From positions 1 to 64,000 of the forward strand of contig DASTXN010000157.1 in the NCBI GenBank assembly GCA_035765515.1: a stretch of DNA of 64,000 nucleotides. Direction: 5' to 3'. The notes under the pieces were generated by a model. That model searched no databases and was not told where the DNA came from. It saw only the letters and a list, made by a program, of their open reading frames with translations. Positions within the stretch are counted from its first letter, which is position 1; the number at the start of each line of letters is the position of its first letter. The position numbers were made by a program, and so were the translations under genes. This document shows, piece after piece, positions 41,071 to 50,540 of this stretch. The stretch comes from DASRSS01 sp035765515. GTDB lineage: Bacteria > Actinomycetota > Actinomycetes > Mycobacteriales > Jatrophihabitantaceae.

Positions 41071-42104
41071 CGGACCGGCCTCGTCGCGGCCAGCATGCTC
41101 GTCGCGTCGCCGTCCATCTCGTCGGAGAAGTGGCACGCCGAGCGGTGCCCGTCGCCGACGGCCGGCGACAGCGCCGGCAGCTCGGTGCGGCACAGCTCGC
41201 GATCTCGACTGAGCGGGCAGCGCGGGTGGAACGGGCAACCGGACGGCACGCTGGCCATGTCGGGCGGGCTACCGGGGATGGGCCGCAGCCACTTCTCGGC
41301 GCCGATGACCTGCGGCAGGCTGCCGAGCAGGCCGAGCGTGTATGGGTGCCGGGGTGTCTTGAAGATGGTGTGGACGTCGCCGGTCTCCACGACGTGCCCG
41401 GCGTACATGACGACCACCCGGTCCGCCATCTCGGCGATCAGCCCGAGATCGTGGGTGATCAGCACCAGGCCCGCGCCGGTGTTGTGCTGCGCGGCACGCA
41501 AGACGTCCATGATCTGCGCCTGGATCGTGACGTCCAGCGCTGTCGTCGGCTCGTCCGCGATGAGCAGTGACGGCGCGTTCGCCATCCCCATCGCGATCAT
41601 CGCGCGCTGGCGCATGCCGCCGGAGTACTCGTGCGGGAACTGCGCGTACCGCCGCTCGGGCTGGGGGAGGCCGACGGTCTTGAGCAGGTCGATCGCCTTG
41701 AGGCGCCGCTGCTCGCGCGGGATCGACTCGTGCGCCCGGATCGCCTCACGCAACTGGCCGCCGACGCGCAGCACCGGATCCAGGCACGTCATCGGGTCCT
41801 GCGGGATCAGCGCCACCTCTCGCCCGCGGATCCTGCGCAGCTCGGACTTCGAGGCGCGCAGCATGTCCGTGCCGCGCAGCAGCACCTGACCGGACGTGAC
41901 CACCCGCGCGGTGTTCGGCAGCAGCCGCAGGACCGACAGCATCGTGACACTCTTGCCCGATCCTGACTCCCCGACGACGCCGAGCGTCTCGCCCGGGTAC
42001 ACATCGAAGCTCACCCCGTCGACGGCCTTCACGACCTCGGTGCGGGTGCGGAAGCTGACGGACAGGTCCTTGATCGAGAGTAATGGTTCGGTCATGGCGC
42101 TCAC
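41067..42104 (-). CDS. Peptide ABC transporter ATP-binding protein (DppD/OppD type)
   Basis: A 345-residue ATPase: Walker A GESGSGKSV, signature YSGGMRQRAM, Walker B LLIADEPTTALD, and the cysteine-bearing C-terminal extension (GCPFHPRCPLSRDREL). GTG 42104 overlaps the permease stop (GTGA); ATG 42095 is an alternative. Partner of the DppF-type ATPase. Confidence 0.94.
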   Translation of the reverse strand: MSAMTEPLLSIKDLSVSFRTRTEVVKAVDGVSFDVYPGETLGVVGESGSGKSVTMLSVLRLLPNTARVVTSGQVLLRGTDMLRASKSELRRIRGREVALIPQDPMTCLDPVLRVGGQLREAIRAHESIPREQRRLKAIDLLKTVGLPQPERRYAQFPHEYSGGMRQRAMIAMGMANAPSLLIADEPTTALDVTIQAQIMDVLRAAQHNTGAGLVLITHDLGLIAEMADRVVVMYAGHVVETGDVHTIFKTPRHPYTLGLLGSLPQVIGAEKWLRPIPGSPPDMASVPSGCPFHPRCPLSRDRELCRTELPALSPAVGDGHRSACHFSDEMDGDATSMLAATRPVR

Positions 42105-43015
42105 TCCCGCAGGCTTGGGTCGAAGGCGTCGCGCAATCCGTCGCCGACGAGATTGAAGCTCAGCACCGCCAGGAAGATCGCCAAGCCCGGGAAGGTCATC
42201 TCGTAGGACGCATGGAAGATGTACGACCTGGCCTCACCGAGCATCGAGCCCCACTCCGGGGTCGGCGGCTGCGCGCCCACACCGAGGAAGCCCAGGCCCG
42301 CCGCGACGAGGATCGTCAGCCCGACGTTGAGCGTCGCGTACACGATGATCGGGGTCAGCGCGTTCCGCAGGATGTGCCGGCGCAGGATCGTCGCCGGCTT
42401 CTCGCCGAAGGCCACCGCGGCCTCCACATACACCTCTTCACGGATCGAGAGGGCCTGGCCGCGTGCGAGCCGGATGAACTGCGGCAGCACGCCGATGCCG
42501 GCGGCGATCGTGACGCTGCGCAGCCCCACACCGAACACCGCGACAAGGACGAGCGCAAGCAGGAACGCGTTGAAGGAGAGCAGGATGTCCGTGATCCGCT
42601 GGATGATCATATCGGCGGCGCCGCCGAGGTAGCCGGAGATCAGCCCGAACGGGACGCCGATGCACATCGCGATCCCGACCGCGATGACGCCGATCGTCAA
42701 CGTGTACCGCCCGCCGTACATGATGCGGGCGAGGATGTCGCGACCCAGGTCGTCGGTGCCCAGCCAGTGGTGTGCCGACGGCGCCTCGAACGCTGACGAC
42801 AAGTTCTGCAGGGTCGGATCCGAGCTGGTCAACAGCGGCGCGAAGATCGCCACGAAGACGAACACCGCCAGGATGAACAACCCGACCATTGCCGCCCTGT
42901 TCTTCGCGAACACGCGCATCCGCTTGCTCGGCAGCCTGCGCCTGCGACCGGCTTCGGGCACCCCGCCGGCCTGGACGGGTTCGGCGGACAGCGACGGCGT
43001 TGCCGGAGAACTCAT
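42101..43015 (-). CDS. Peptide ABC transporter permease (DppC type)
   Basis: A 304-residue permease with the OppC N-terminal segment (FAKNRAAMVGLFILAVFVF), the periplasmic HWLGTDDLGRDILARIMYGG phrase and the EAA loop (VEAAVAFGEKPATILRRHI). Start overlaps the DppB stop by four bases. Inner membrane, five to six helices. Confidence 0.94.
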   Translation of the reverse strand: MSSPATPSLSAEPVQAGGVPEAGRRRRLPSKRMRVFAKNRAAMVGLFILAVFVFVAIFAPLLTSSDPTLQNLSSAFEAPSAHHWLGTDDLGRDILARIMYGGRYTLTIGVIAVGIAMCIGVPFGLISGYLGGAADMIIQRITDILLSFNAFLLALVLVAVFGVGLRSVTIAAGIGVLPQFIRLARGQALSIREEVYVEAAVAFGEKPATILRRHILRNALTPIIVYATLNVGLTILVAAGLGFLGVGAQPPTPEWGSMLGEARSYIFHASYEMTFPGLAIFLAVLSFNLVGDGLRDAFDPSLRE

Positions 43016-43941
43016 CGGTACAACCTCACCCTGGGATCCACGACCGAATACAGCAGGTCGGTGATGATATTGACGACGACGAACATCGCGGCGAAGGTCA
43101 GCACGATGCCCTGCACCACAGGAAAGTCGCGGGACTGAATCGACGTGACCAGCAGCTGCCCGATGCCGGGCCAGGAGAAGACCGTCTCGGTGAGCACCGC
43201 GCCGCCGAGCAGCGTGCCGAACTGCAGCCCGATGACGGTCAGGATCGGGATGAACGCGTTACGCAGCGCGTGCCCCACGGCCACCCACTCCGCAACGCCC
43301 TTCGCCCGGACCGAACGCACGTACTCCTGATCCAGCGTGTCGAGCATGGTCGAGCGTGTCATCCGGGACACCACGGCCATCGAGAACACTCCAAGCGTGA
43401 CCGTCGGGAGCACCAGGCTGGACAGCGAGTCCGCCCCACCGATCGGCAGCAACTTCAGCTGCACCGAGAACAGCACGATGAGCAGGATCCCCAGCCAGTA
43501 CACCGGCATCGAGATTCCGGCGACGCCGATCATCGAGCCGAACGCGTCGGCCCAACGGCCCTTGTGCGTGGCCGCCAGCACGCCGAGCGCGATCCCGAAG
43601 ACGACACCGAAAACCGTGCCCAGGATCGCGAGCTCGATCGTGTACGGCAGCCGCTGGCTGATGTCGGACCACACCGGGTCCCCGGTGCGGGCCGACGTCC
43701 CCAGGTTGCCGTGCAGCAGGTGATCGAGGTAGCGCCAGAACTGGGTGGTGACCGGCTGGTCGAGACCCATCGAGTGCCGGATGCGGGTGACCTGCTGCGG
43801 CGTGGCCTGCAGCCCGGCGATCACTCTCGCCGGATCGCCGGGCAGCGCCTGCACCAGAAGCACCAGGATCGCGACGACACCCAACAACGTCACGAGGGCC
43901 GCGATCAGCCGCCGCATGATGTAGGTGACGAAGCCGCTCAT
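43012..43941 (-). CDS. Peptide ABC transporter permease (DppB type)
   Basis: A 309-residue permease starting FVTYIMRRLIAALVTLLGVV, with QALPGDPAR in the first periplasmic loop and the EAA-type loop YVRSVRAKGVAEWVAVGHAL. It forms the channel with the DppC-type protein. It follows the binding-protein gene after 35 bp. Confidence 0.94.
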   Translation of the reverse strand: MSGFVTYIMRRLIAALVTLLGVVAILVLLVQALPGDPARVIAGLQATPQQVTRIRHSMGLDQPVTTQFWRYLDHLLHGNLGTSARTGDPVWSDISQRLPYTIELAILGTVFGVVFGIALGVLAATHKGRWADAFGSMIGVAGISMPVYWLGILLIVLFSVQLKLLPIGGADSLSSLVLPTVTLGVFSMAVVSRMTRSTMLDTLDQEYVRSVRAKGVAEWVAVGHALRNAFIPILTVIGLQFGTLLGGAVLTETVFSWPGIGQLLVTSIQSRDFPVVQGIVLTFAAMFVVVNIITDLLYSVVDPRVRLYR

Positions 43942-43976
43942 GAACCGGTTCCGATCACGGTTGTCTCGTCAGCCGG

Positions 43977-45587
43977 CTATTTCGGGTGCGCATTGATCGT
44001 CTCGAACTTCTCGTTCGGCTGGTAGGAGATCCCGTCGATGTTGCTCTTGTAGGCCAGGATCAGCGTCTGGCTCCACAAGAAGATCCACGGCGCGTCCTGC
44101 CAGATCTTCTGCTGGATCTGGCAGTACTGGGCGTTGCGGCTGCTCTCGTCGAGGTTCTTGCTGGCCTGGTCGAACATCGTCTCGACCTGCGGGTCGGAGT
44201 AGAAGGAGTTGTTCAGCCCGGCCGGCGCCATGCTGGCCTTGTCGAACATCTCCATCTGGGTGGGCGCATCGAGCGCGCCGGGTGCCCAGCCGAGCAGGTG
44301 CAGGTCGAACGGGCCGTTCTTGTCCTGCATCGCCGTGACGTAGGACGGCCAGTCCATCGTCTTGACGTTGACCTTGACGCCGACCTTGCGCAGGTAACCC
44401 GCGATCGCCTGGGAAACCTGCAGGTCTTGCAGGTAGCGCCCGGTGGGCGAACCCATCGTCACGGTGATCGGGCCGACGCCGGAGTCCTTGAGCAACTGCT
44501 TGGCCTTGGCGGGGTCGTAGGCGTAGTCGCCCGTCTTGCAGTAGCCGGCGACGCTGGACGGGAACGGTGAGTCCATCTGGTCGACCGCGCCGAACAGCAC
44601 GTGCTCGATGATCGCCTTCTTGTCGACGGCGTAGTTGAATGCCTGGCGCACCTGCGGATTGGTGAACGGTGCCTTCGCATTGTTGAACGCGATGAAGATC
44701 GAGCGGTCGCTGGGCGCCTTCACCACGGTGATGTCCCCGCTCGCCTCGAGCGACTGCAGGTCGCTGACGGACGGGTTCATGATCATGTCTAGCTGACCGG
44801 AGCGCAGGCCGGCCTCGCGGGACGTCGCTTCAGGAATGATCTTGAAGACGACCTTGCTGTAATACGGCTTGTCACCCCAGTAGTCGGCGGCGCGCTGGTA
44901 GGTGACCTCGCTGCCCTCCTGCCGGCTGACGTACTCGTACGGGCCGGTGCCCACCGGGTGCACGATGTTGGTGTAGCTGTTGCCGTCCTTGGTGGCCGAT
45001 GCCGGTGAGAGGATCGCCGCAACCGTCACGCCCAGGTTCGGCAACAGGTTGGGATCGACCTCCTTCAGGTTGATGCGCACCGTCGAGTCGTCGACCGCGT
45101 CGATGCTCTTGATGACCTGGAATGCGGCACCGATCGGCACCTTGATCTTCGGGTCGATGAGCCGGCCCAGGCTGAACTTCACCGCCTGTGCGTTGAACGG
45201 CGTCCCGTCGTGGAACTTGACGCCGGTACGCAGCTTGAGCGTCAACGACAGGCCGTCCTTGGCCGTCGTCCACGACGTCGCCAGCATCGGCTGCAGCTTG
45301 CCGTTCTTGTCGAACGTTACGAGCGTCTGCAGGCCGTAGTCGATCACGTTCTGGACCGTGGTCGTGGTCTGCTGCGCCGGGTCGAGCGTGTCGAGGGCGA
45401 CACCGATCCCGATGGTGAAGGTACCGCCGCTGGACTTGGAGTTGGACGAGCCCCCGGAGGAGGTGGTGCAGCCGCTCAGCGTGAGCGCCGCGATCGCGGC
45501 CAGAGCCGCGATGATCTTGAGCGATTTCGGCCGACGCAGGCGAACTGCTCGCACTGTGCCCGCCATCGATAGCGGTCGAGAACTCAT
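43977..45587 (-). CDS. Peptide ABC transporter substrate-binding lipoprotein
   Basis: A 536-residue SBP_bac_5 family protein. A basic N-terminus and hydrophobic segment end in the lipobox ALTLSGC (Cys40); a Ser/Gly-rich spacer follows. Family phrases include TIGIGVALDTLDPAQQTTT, LKLRTGVKFHDGTPFNAQAV and PVGTGPYEYV. It binds di- or oligopeptides outside the membrane. The long n-region suggests that a start nearer to the MAGTVRA methionine is also possible. Confidence 0.94.
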   Translation of the reverse strand: MSSRPLSMAGTVRAVRLRRPKSLKIIAALAAIAALTLSGCTTSSGGSSNSKSSGGTFTIGIGVALDTLDPAQQTTTTVQNVIDYGLQTLVTFDKNGKLQPMLATSWTTAKDGLSLTLKLRTGVKFHDGTPFNAQAVKFSLGRLIDPKIKVPIGAAFQVIKSIDAVDDSTVRINLKEVDPNLLPNLGVTVAAILSPASATKDGNSYTNIVHPVGTGPYEYVSRQEGSEVTYQRAADYWGDKPYYSKVVFKIIPEATSREAGLRSGQLDMIMNPSVSDLQSLEASGDITVVKAPSDRSIFIAFNNAKAPFTNPQVRQAFNYAVDKKAIIEHVLFGAVDQMDSPFPSSVAGYCKTGDYAYDPAKAKQLLKDSGVGPITVTMGSPTGRYLQDLQVSQAIAGYLRKVGVKVNVKTMDWPSYVTAMQDKNGPFDLHLLGWAPGALDAPTQMEMFDKASMAPAGLNNSFYSDPQVETMFDQASKNLDESSRNAQYCQIQQKIWQDAPWIFLWSQTLILAYKSNIDGISYQPNEKFETINAHPK

Positions 45588-45609
45588 CGGTTTCTCCTTT
45601 GCACTCGCT

Positions 45610-46881
45610 TCAGGTGCGATCTGATCTGTCCTGGTTGACCGTCGTGCTCTTCGTGCCGAGGTGAAGGCCCGGCTCGACCCTGCGCCCTTGCTGCCAGATC
45701 TGGCTGATCCGTTCGGTGAGACCGGCGAACTCGTAGGGGTCGCCGTCGACGACGACCAGATCGGCAGCGAAGCCCGGGCTGACCCGCCCGGTCACCTCGC
45801 CGAGGCGGCACAGCCCGGCTGCGCTGCCCGTCGCTGCATGCAGGACGGACTGCGGGCTCATGCCGCAACCTGCCATCAGCTCCAGCTCCCGCAGGTTCTG
45901 CCCGTGTGGACCCACCCCGCTGTCGGTGCCCATAGCGATTCGCACGCCAGCGGCCGCAGCACGGCGCACCGAGTCCGTGTGCACCCTCGCGACCTCGCGC
46001 GCCTTGTCCAGAACCGCGGCGGCCATCCCGGCGCCCGCCTCGGCCGCCTCGATCACCGCGATCGGCGCGACGAGCGTGGGAACCAGCCACGCGCCTGAGT
46101 CGAGCATCAGCTCGATCGCCTCGTCGTCGAGGTAGATGCCGTGCTCGATCGAGCGGACGCCGGCCAGCAGCGCATTCTTGATGCCGGCCGGCCCCTGGGC
46201 GTGCGCGGCGACAGGAACGCCGACCGCCGCGGCCTCAGTGACCGCGACCTCGAGCTCGGTGCGGCTGAACTGCGCGTGCCGAGGGTTGCTTGCCGGCGAG
46301 AGCACCCCGCCGGTGGCGCAGACCTTGATGACGTCCGCGCCGGCCCGCAGCATCAGCCGTACCGCGCGCCGCATCTCGTCCGGCCCGTCGGCGAGCCCGC
46401 TCGGCCGTCCAGGGTGCGGCAGGGACTGCGGCGAGTCGTACCCCGAGCGCAGCCAGCCGTCGGAGTGCCCGCCGGTCTGCCCGATGAGGTTCACCGCCAG
46501 CAGTACACGCGGCCCCGCGATGAGCCCGTCGGCCTGCGCCTGGCGGATTCCCGCATCGGCTCCGCCGAGGTCCCGCACGGTCGTGACGCCCGCCGCGAGG
46601 GTGTCGCGCATGTGCCGCTCGGCCGCGAAGAACTGATAGGAGAACGGCGAGTGCAGCCGTTGCAACTCGTCCACCCCGGAGGCGGTGAGGTGCACGTGGC
46701 AGTCGAACATGCCCGGCAGGATCGTCTTGTCGGTGACGTCGACCTCCTCGTCGCCGTCCAGGCCGGTGCCGACGCCGACGACCCGCCCGTCGGCGATCAC
46801 GACATCGGCCGGCGCCGCGTCGGCACCGGTCCCGTCGAAGACCTTGCCGCCGCGCAGCAGCGTCCGCACCGAGGCGTCCAC
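45610..46881 (-). CDS. Amidohydrolase (imidazolonepropionase/prolidase-like)
   Basis: A 423-residue metal-dependent hydrolase. FDCHVHLTASG carries the HxH ligands; VIKVCATGGVLS holds the carboxylated-Lys position; AHAQG and SIEHGIYLD give the two later His ligands and MGTDSGVGPHG the catalytic Asp. Relatives act as Xaa-Arg/Lys dipeptidases, prolidases or N-acyl amino acid hydrolases. GTG 46881 shares a base with the M20 stop (TAGTG). In the peptide operon it should process an imported peptide. Confidence 0.9.
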   Translation of the reverse strand: MDASVRTLLRGGKVFDGTGADAAPADVVIADGRVVGVGTGLDGDEEVDVTDKTILPGMFDCHVHLTASGVDELQRLHSPFSYQFFAAERHMRDTLAAGVTTVRDLGGADAGIRQAQADGLIAGPRVLLAVNLIGQTGGHSDGWLRSGYDSPQSLPHPGRPSGLADGPDEMRRAVRLMLRAGADVIKVCATGGVLSPASNPRHAQFSRTELEVAVTEAAAVGVPVAAHAQGPAGIKNALLAGVRSIEHGIYLDDEAIELMLDSGAWLVPTLVAPIAVIEAAEAGAGMAAAVLDKAREVARVHTDSVRRAAAAGVRIAMGTDSGVGPHGQNLRELELMAGCGMSPQSVLHAATGSAAGLCRLGEVTGRVSPGFAADLVVVDGDPYEFAGLTERISQIWQQGRRVEPGLHLGTKSTTVNQDRSDRT

Positions 46882-48119
46882 TATGCCGTCGCCGTCTTGG
46901 CTCCGGAATCGCGCGCCAGGGCGCGGATGGCGAGCTGGGCGTGCAGCAGCGTCCCGAGCGGCAGCACCGAGTCGCTGAACGCCGCGCGCGGGCTGTGGTT
47001 GCTCGGCGCGGTCCGGTAGTCGCCCTCGGGTACCGCGCCGAGGAACAGGTAGCACCCCGGCACCTCGGCGAGGATCCGGGAGAAGTCCTCGGCACCGGTG
47101 TCCGGATACTCCAGCGGCCGGTAGTGCTCGTCGCCGAACACCTCGCGCGCGACCTCGGCGGCGAACGCCGCGTGCTGGGCAGCGTTCACTGTGACCGGAT
47201 ACTCCTCCCGGTAGGCGACGTCGACCTCTAGGCCGTGCGCGGCCGCGATGTGCTCACACAGGCGCGGTGCCTCCTCGTGCATGCGCCGGCGTGCCTCGAC
47301 GGAGAAGGTGCGGATGGTGGCGTCGAACCAGGCGTCGTCCGGGATGATGTTGCGCTTGGTCCCGCCGCGCATCGTGCCGACGGTGAGCACCACCGGGTCG
47401 AACACGTTGAAACGGCGGGTGATGAGGGCATGCAGGCCGCTCACGATCTCGGCCGCCGTGGAGATCGGGTCACGGCCCAGGTGCGGGGTCGAGCCGTGCG
47501 CACCCGCTCCGCGCACTGTCACCTCGAGTTGGTCGCTCGCGGCCATCAACGTGCCGGGACGGGTCACGAACATGCCGCGCGGGTGTTTCGCCGACACCAC
47601 ATGCATGCCGTACGCGGAGTCCACCCGCCGCCCGGCTGCGTCCAGCACGCCCTCCGCGATCATGTGGCCGGCGCCGTCCCAGCCCTCCTCGCCCGGCTGG
47701 AACATGAACACCACGTCGCCGTGCAGCGCGTCGCGATGGGCGGCCAGCAACCGCGCCGCACCGACGAGCATCGTCATGTGCAGGTCGTGCCCGCAGGCGT
47801 GCATCGCTCCGTCGATCTCGCTGCTGAACTCGACACCGGTCTGCTCCTGGACCGGTAGCGCGTCCATGTCACCGCGCAGCAAAACCGTGGCCCGGCGCTC
47901 GGAGCCGCCCGCAGTGCCGCGCAGCACCGCGGTGATCGAACTCAGCGACTCGCCCAGCGTGGTGTCCAGCCCCAGACCGTCGAGTTCGCGCAGCAACGTC
48001 TGCTGCGTTCGGGGCAGGTCGAGCCCGATCTCGGGGTGGCGGTGCAGCTCGTGGCGCAACTGCACCAGCTCATCTTCCAGCGCCGTCGCGTCACTTTGCA
48101 GCGTGTCGTCCAGTGCCAT
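46881..48119 (-). CDS. M20-family amidohydrolase (N-acyl amino acid/peptide hydrolase)
   Basis: A 412-residue M20D-type enzyme: LRGDMDALPVQEQTG, HACGHDLHMTMLVGAA, FMFQPGEEGWDGAGHMI and the dimerisation-domain phrase GAGAHGSTPHLGRDP are all present, ending with the last metal His in APSNHSPRAAF. Such enzymes deacylate N-acyl or indole-conjugated amino acids. ATG 48119 follows GGAGAC. First gene of the eight-gene peptide operon; divergent from the Lrp-type regulator. Confidence 0.93.
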   Translation of the reverse strand: MALDDTLQSDATALEDELVQLRHELHRHPEIGLDLPRTQQTLLRELDGLGLDTTLGESLSSITAVLRGTAGGSERRATVLLRGDMDALPVQEQTGVEFSSEIDGAMHACGHDLHMTMLVGAARLLAAHRDALHGDVVFMFQPGEEGWDGAGHMIAEGVLDAAGRRVDSAYGMHVVSAKHPRGMFVTRPGTLMAASDQLEVTVRGAGAHGSTPHLGRDPISTAAEIVSGLHALITRRFNVFDPVVLTVGTMRGGTKRNIIPDDAWFDATIRTFSVEARRRMHEEAPRLCEHIAAAHGLEVDVAYREEYPVTVNAAQHAAFAAEVAREVFGDEHYRPLEYPDTGAEDFSRILAEVPGCYLFLGAVPEGDYRTAPSNHSPRAAFSDSVLPLGTLLHAQLAIRALARDSGAKTATA

Positions 48120-48139
48120 TGCCGGTCTCCTCGGGAGGT

Positions 48140-48166
48140 ACCTAAGCGCGGGCACCGATGTTAGGT
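48140..48166. promoter_or_regulatory. Candidate Lrp-type operator between M20 and Lrp genes
   Basis: ACCTAA (48140-48145) and TTAGGT (48161-48166) form an inverted repeat with a 15-bp spacer in the 102-bp gap between divergent genes. Position fits an operator for the adjacent Lrp/AsnC-like regulator over the peptide operon. Inferred only. Confidence 0.45.
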
Positions 48167-48221
48167 TCCCTTGGTTGGGTGCGGAGGATTTAGTCAGATT
48201 CCACCGATAAGAGGCCCCCGA

Positions 48222-49286
48222 ATGAATGAATCCGGCACACTCAGTCTCGACGGCCGGCTTCTGCTCGAGGCGCTGCAAGTGGCACCGCGCGCGCCATGGG
48301 CGAAGCTAGGCGAGGTACTGGGCATCACCGCGGTCACGGCTGCCAAGCGGTGGGCACGGCTGAGCGAGGCGGGCGTCGCCTGGGTGACTGCGGCACCGGC
48401 CATGGCTATGCACACCCCGCAGTGCCTGGCCTACGTGGAAATCACGTGCCACCCCGAGCACCGGCAGGAAGTGGCGAGCGCGATCGCCCAGCACAGCCTG
48501 GCGGTCAGCGTGGAGCTGACCACCGGCAGTGCCGACATTTTGGTCACGGCCGCCGCGGCCGACTGGCACACCATGGCGCACTACCTGCTCTCCCGTCTGG
48601 ACCAGGTCGAGCACGTGCAGAGCTCGCGCGCCCGGATCGCGACGCGGCTCTACGGCGAGGGTTCTGCCTGGCGGCTGCGCGAGCTCCCGGCCTCGGCGGT
48701 GGGTGCGCTCGAGCGCATCTCGGCCGAGGAGGCCCCCGCCGATGCCGCCCGCGTCCCGCTACGGGCGTCCGAGGCGGTGCGGGCGATGCTGGTGCAGCTC
48801 TCGCTGGACGGGCGCGCCTCGATCGCCGAGCTGGCCGAGTGCACCGGGTTGAGCCAGACGACGGCGCGGCGCCGGCTGACCGAGCTGCTGAGTTCGCGCA
48901 TGGCGATGGTCCGGACCGATGTCAACAGCTGGGCCATCGGCTGGCCCGTGCAGGTGTATCTCGCAGCCAACGCCCCGGTCGAGGTACTCAGTCAGACCGC
49001 GCACGCGCTGAGCCGGTTCCGTGAGTTCCGACTGACCGCGACCGTCACCGGCGGGCCGAACCTGACCATGTGCGCCTGGCTGCGCACGGTGGAGGAGATC
49101 CAACGGCTGGAACTGGCCATCGCCGCGCGGCTACCCGTGGTCCGGATCGTCGACCGCTTGATCGTGCTGCGGACGATCAAGCGGATGGGTCGGCTCATCG
49201 ACGAGTCGGGCAACGCGGTCGGCGTCGTCCCGATCAACCTCTGGGAGGATTCGCTGCCCGCCGAACCCGTACGCAGCAGCGCCTGA
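48222..49286 (+). CDS. Lrp/AsnC-family regulator with two HTH-RAM halves
   Basis: A 354-residue protein, twice the normal Lrp length. Half 1 has an AsnC-type HTH (about 10-55, LGEVLGITAVTAAKRWARL) and a ligand domain (80-150); half 2 repeats this from about 195 (LSLDGRASIAELAECTGLS, TTARRRLTELL). Lrp proteins sense amino acids and form dimers of dimers; the fused form may act as a pseudo-dimer. It diverges from the peptide operon and likely controls it in response to an amino acid. ATG 48222. Confidence 0.9.
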   Translation: MNESGTLSLDGRLLLEALQVAPRAPWAKLGEVLGITAVTAAKRWARLSEAGVAWVTAAPAMAMHTPQCLAYVEITCHPEHRQEVASAIAQHSLAVSVELTTGSADILVTAAAADWHTMAHYLLSRLDQVEHVQSSRARIATRLYGEGSAWRLRELPASAVGALERISAEEAPADAARVPLRASEAVRAMLVQLSLDGRASIAELAECTGLSQTTARRRLTELLSSRMAMVRTDVNSWAIGWPVQVYLAANAPVEVLSQTAHALSRFREFRLTATVTGGPNLTMCAWLRTVEEIQRLELAIAARLPVVRIVDRLIVLRTIKRMGRLIDESGNAVGVVPINLWEDSLPAEPVRSSA

Positions 49287-49543
49287 GCACGCGCGCGCCG
49301 GGACGGGAGCGCGTCGGCCGCGATACCAGTCGGTCGTCAACCACCGGATGCGAGAGCAGCGAATTCGCCTGCCCGGACGCTGACACGCTCGAGTTCGCCG
49401 GCGGCCGGATCAGGTGCTCGATCCCCGGCTGCCCGGTGTCGCGCCATTCCTGCGGCGACCGACGCACTCGGTTGCGGTGCCACCGATGAGAATGGGAGGT
49501 TGCGCGAGTCTGATGAGCTATGACAACAACACGGCGGAGCCGC
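49287..49543. other. Gap with no recognisable gene
   Basis: These 257 bp follow the Lrp-type gene. Open frames exist on both strands, but none has a plausible start with an SD, a recognisable domain or an extent beyond shadow frames. A GGGAGG at 49494-49499 lies before several ATGs near 49520. I see nothing else here. Confidence 0.4.
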
Positions 49544-49930
49544 ATGACGGACACGTGGGCGAAGGGGGTCGCCGCGATCACGTTGTTCGTCGAGGACTTG
49601 GCCGCGGCGCGCGAGTTCTACCTGCGCACGTTCGAGCTGCCGGTGCACTTCGAGGACGCCAGCTCGGTCGTGTTCGCCTTCGGTGGCACGCTGATCAACC
49701 TGCTGGATGCGCGCGAGGCGCCGGAGCTGCTCGAGCCGGCGTCCGTGGGTGGTGCGGACGCCGGGCCGCGGTCTCAACTGACCGTCCAGGTCGCCGACGT
49801 CGACGCGGTCTGCGCCGAGCTGGTGCGGCGGGGGATCGAGCTGCTCAACGGCCCGATCGACCGTTCGTGGGGGCTCCGTACCGCCAGTTTCCGCGATCCG
49901 GCGGGCCACGTCTGGGAGCTCGCTCAGTAG
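49544..49930 (+). CDS. VOC-family (glyoxalase-like) protein
   Basis: A 128-residue single VOC domain: AAITLFVEDLAAAREFYLRTF, VFAFGGTLINLL and ASFRDPAGHVWELAQ. The last Glu is a typical metal ligand position. Reaction unknown. ATG 49544 is preferred, with GGAG six bases upstream; ATG 49520 adds eight residues. Followed after 80 bp by a broken TetR gene. Confidence 0.87.
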   Translation: MTDTWAKGVAAITLFVEDLAAAREFYLRTFELPVHFEDASSVVFAFGGTLINLLDAREAPELLEPASVGGADAGPRSQLTVQVADVDAVCAELVRRGIELLNGPIDRSWGLRTASFRDPAGHVWELAQ

Positions 49931-50010
49931 CTCAGTTTTCGCGCTGCCGGCAGCGCGAGGGCAGGCGTGCCGGGACGTGCGGACACCGCCGGCTGGCGGC
50001 ATGGACGCCG

Positions 50011-50532
50011 ATGAGTACGGACAGGCAGCCGACCTACCGTCGTTCGACCGGGTCACCACGGGGTGTCGCGCGCCGCGAGGCACTGCTTGCGGCAGTGACC
50101 GACGACCTGGCCGCGAACGGCCTCGCCAACTTCTCGCTGCGCCGCGCTGCTGCGGCCGCCGGGACGACGCACAAGGTGCTGCTGTACCACTTCGACGGCA
50201 TGGAGGCGCTGCTAGCCGAGGTGATGAAACGGCTGCGCGAGCGCCGCATCGACAACGCCCTGAGCGCGGTCGCGGACAGGGCGACGCTCGCCGAACGCGT
50301 GGCCGGCATCTGGCCCGTCCTCGCCGACCACGCGTCCGGGCCGCGGGTGATCGACCAGGCGATCGGTCTGGCGATGTAGGACCCCCGACCGCTACGCACA
50401 CCTGTCCCGCGAGGCGACGCAGATGTACCGCGACCCGCTGTTGTCGCTGTGTCCCGCAGCTGGATACCCGCGCGGAAGACCGAGGTTGTCGAGCTGATCA
50501 CCGCGACCTTTCGCTGCAGCCCCCGATGCCTG
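50011..50532 (+). pseudogene. TetR-family regulator, broken by a nonsense codon and frameshifts
   Basis: Codons 1-122 read as a TetR repressor (ARREALLAAVTDDLAANGLA, FSLRRAAAAAGTTHKVLLYHF), then stop with TAG at 50377-50379. Homologous sequence continues in other frames: RYAHLSREATQMYRDPLLSL about 50390-50455, then RSWIPARKTEVVELITATFR about 50455-50520. At least one nonsense change and two frameshifts are needed. The remnant ends where the glycosyltransferase-tail repeat begins (50541). A truncated 122-residue protein could still be made, with the DNA-binding domain intact. Confidence 0.8.
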
Positions 50533-50540
50533 TGACCGAA

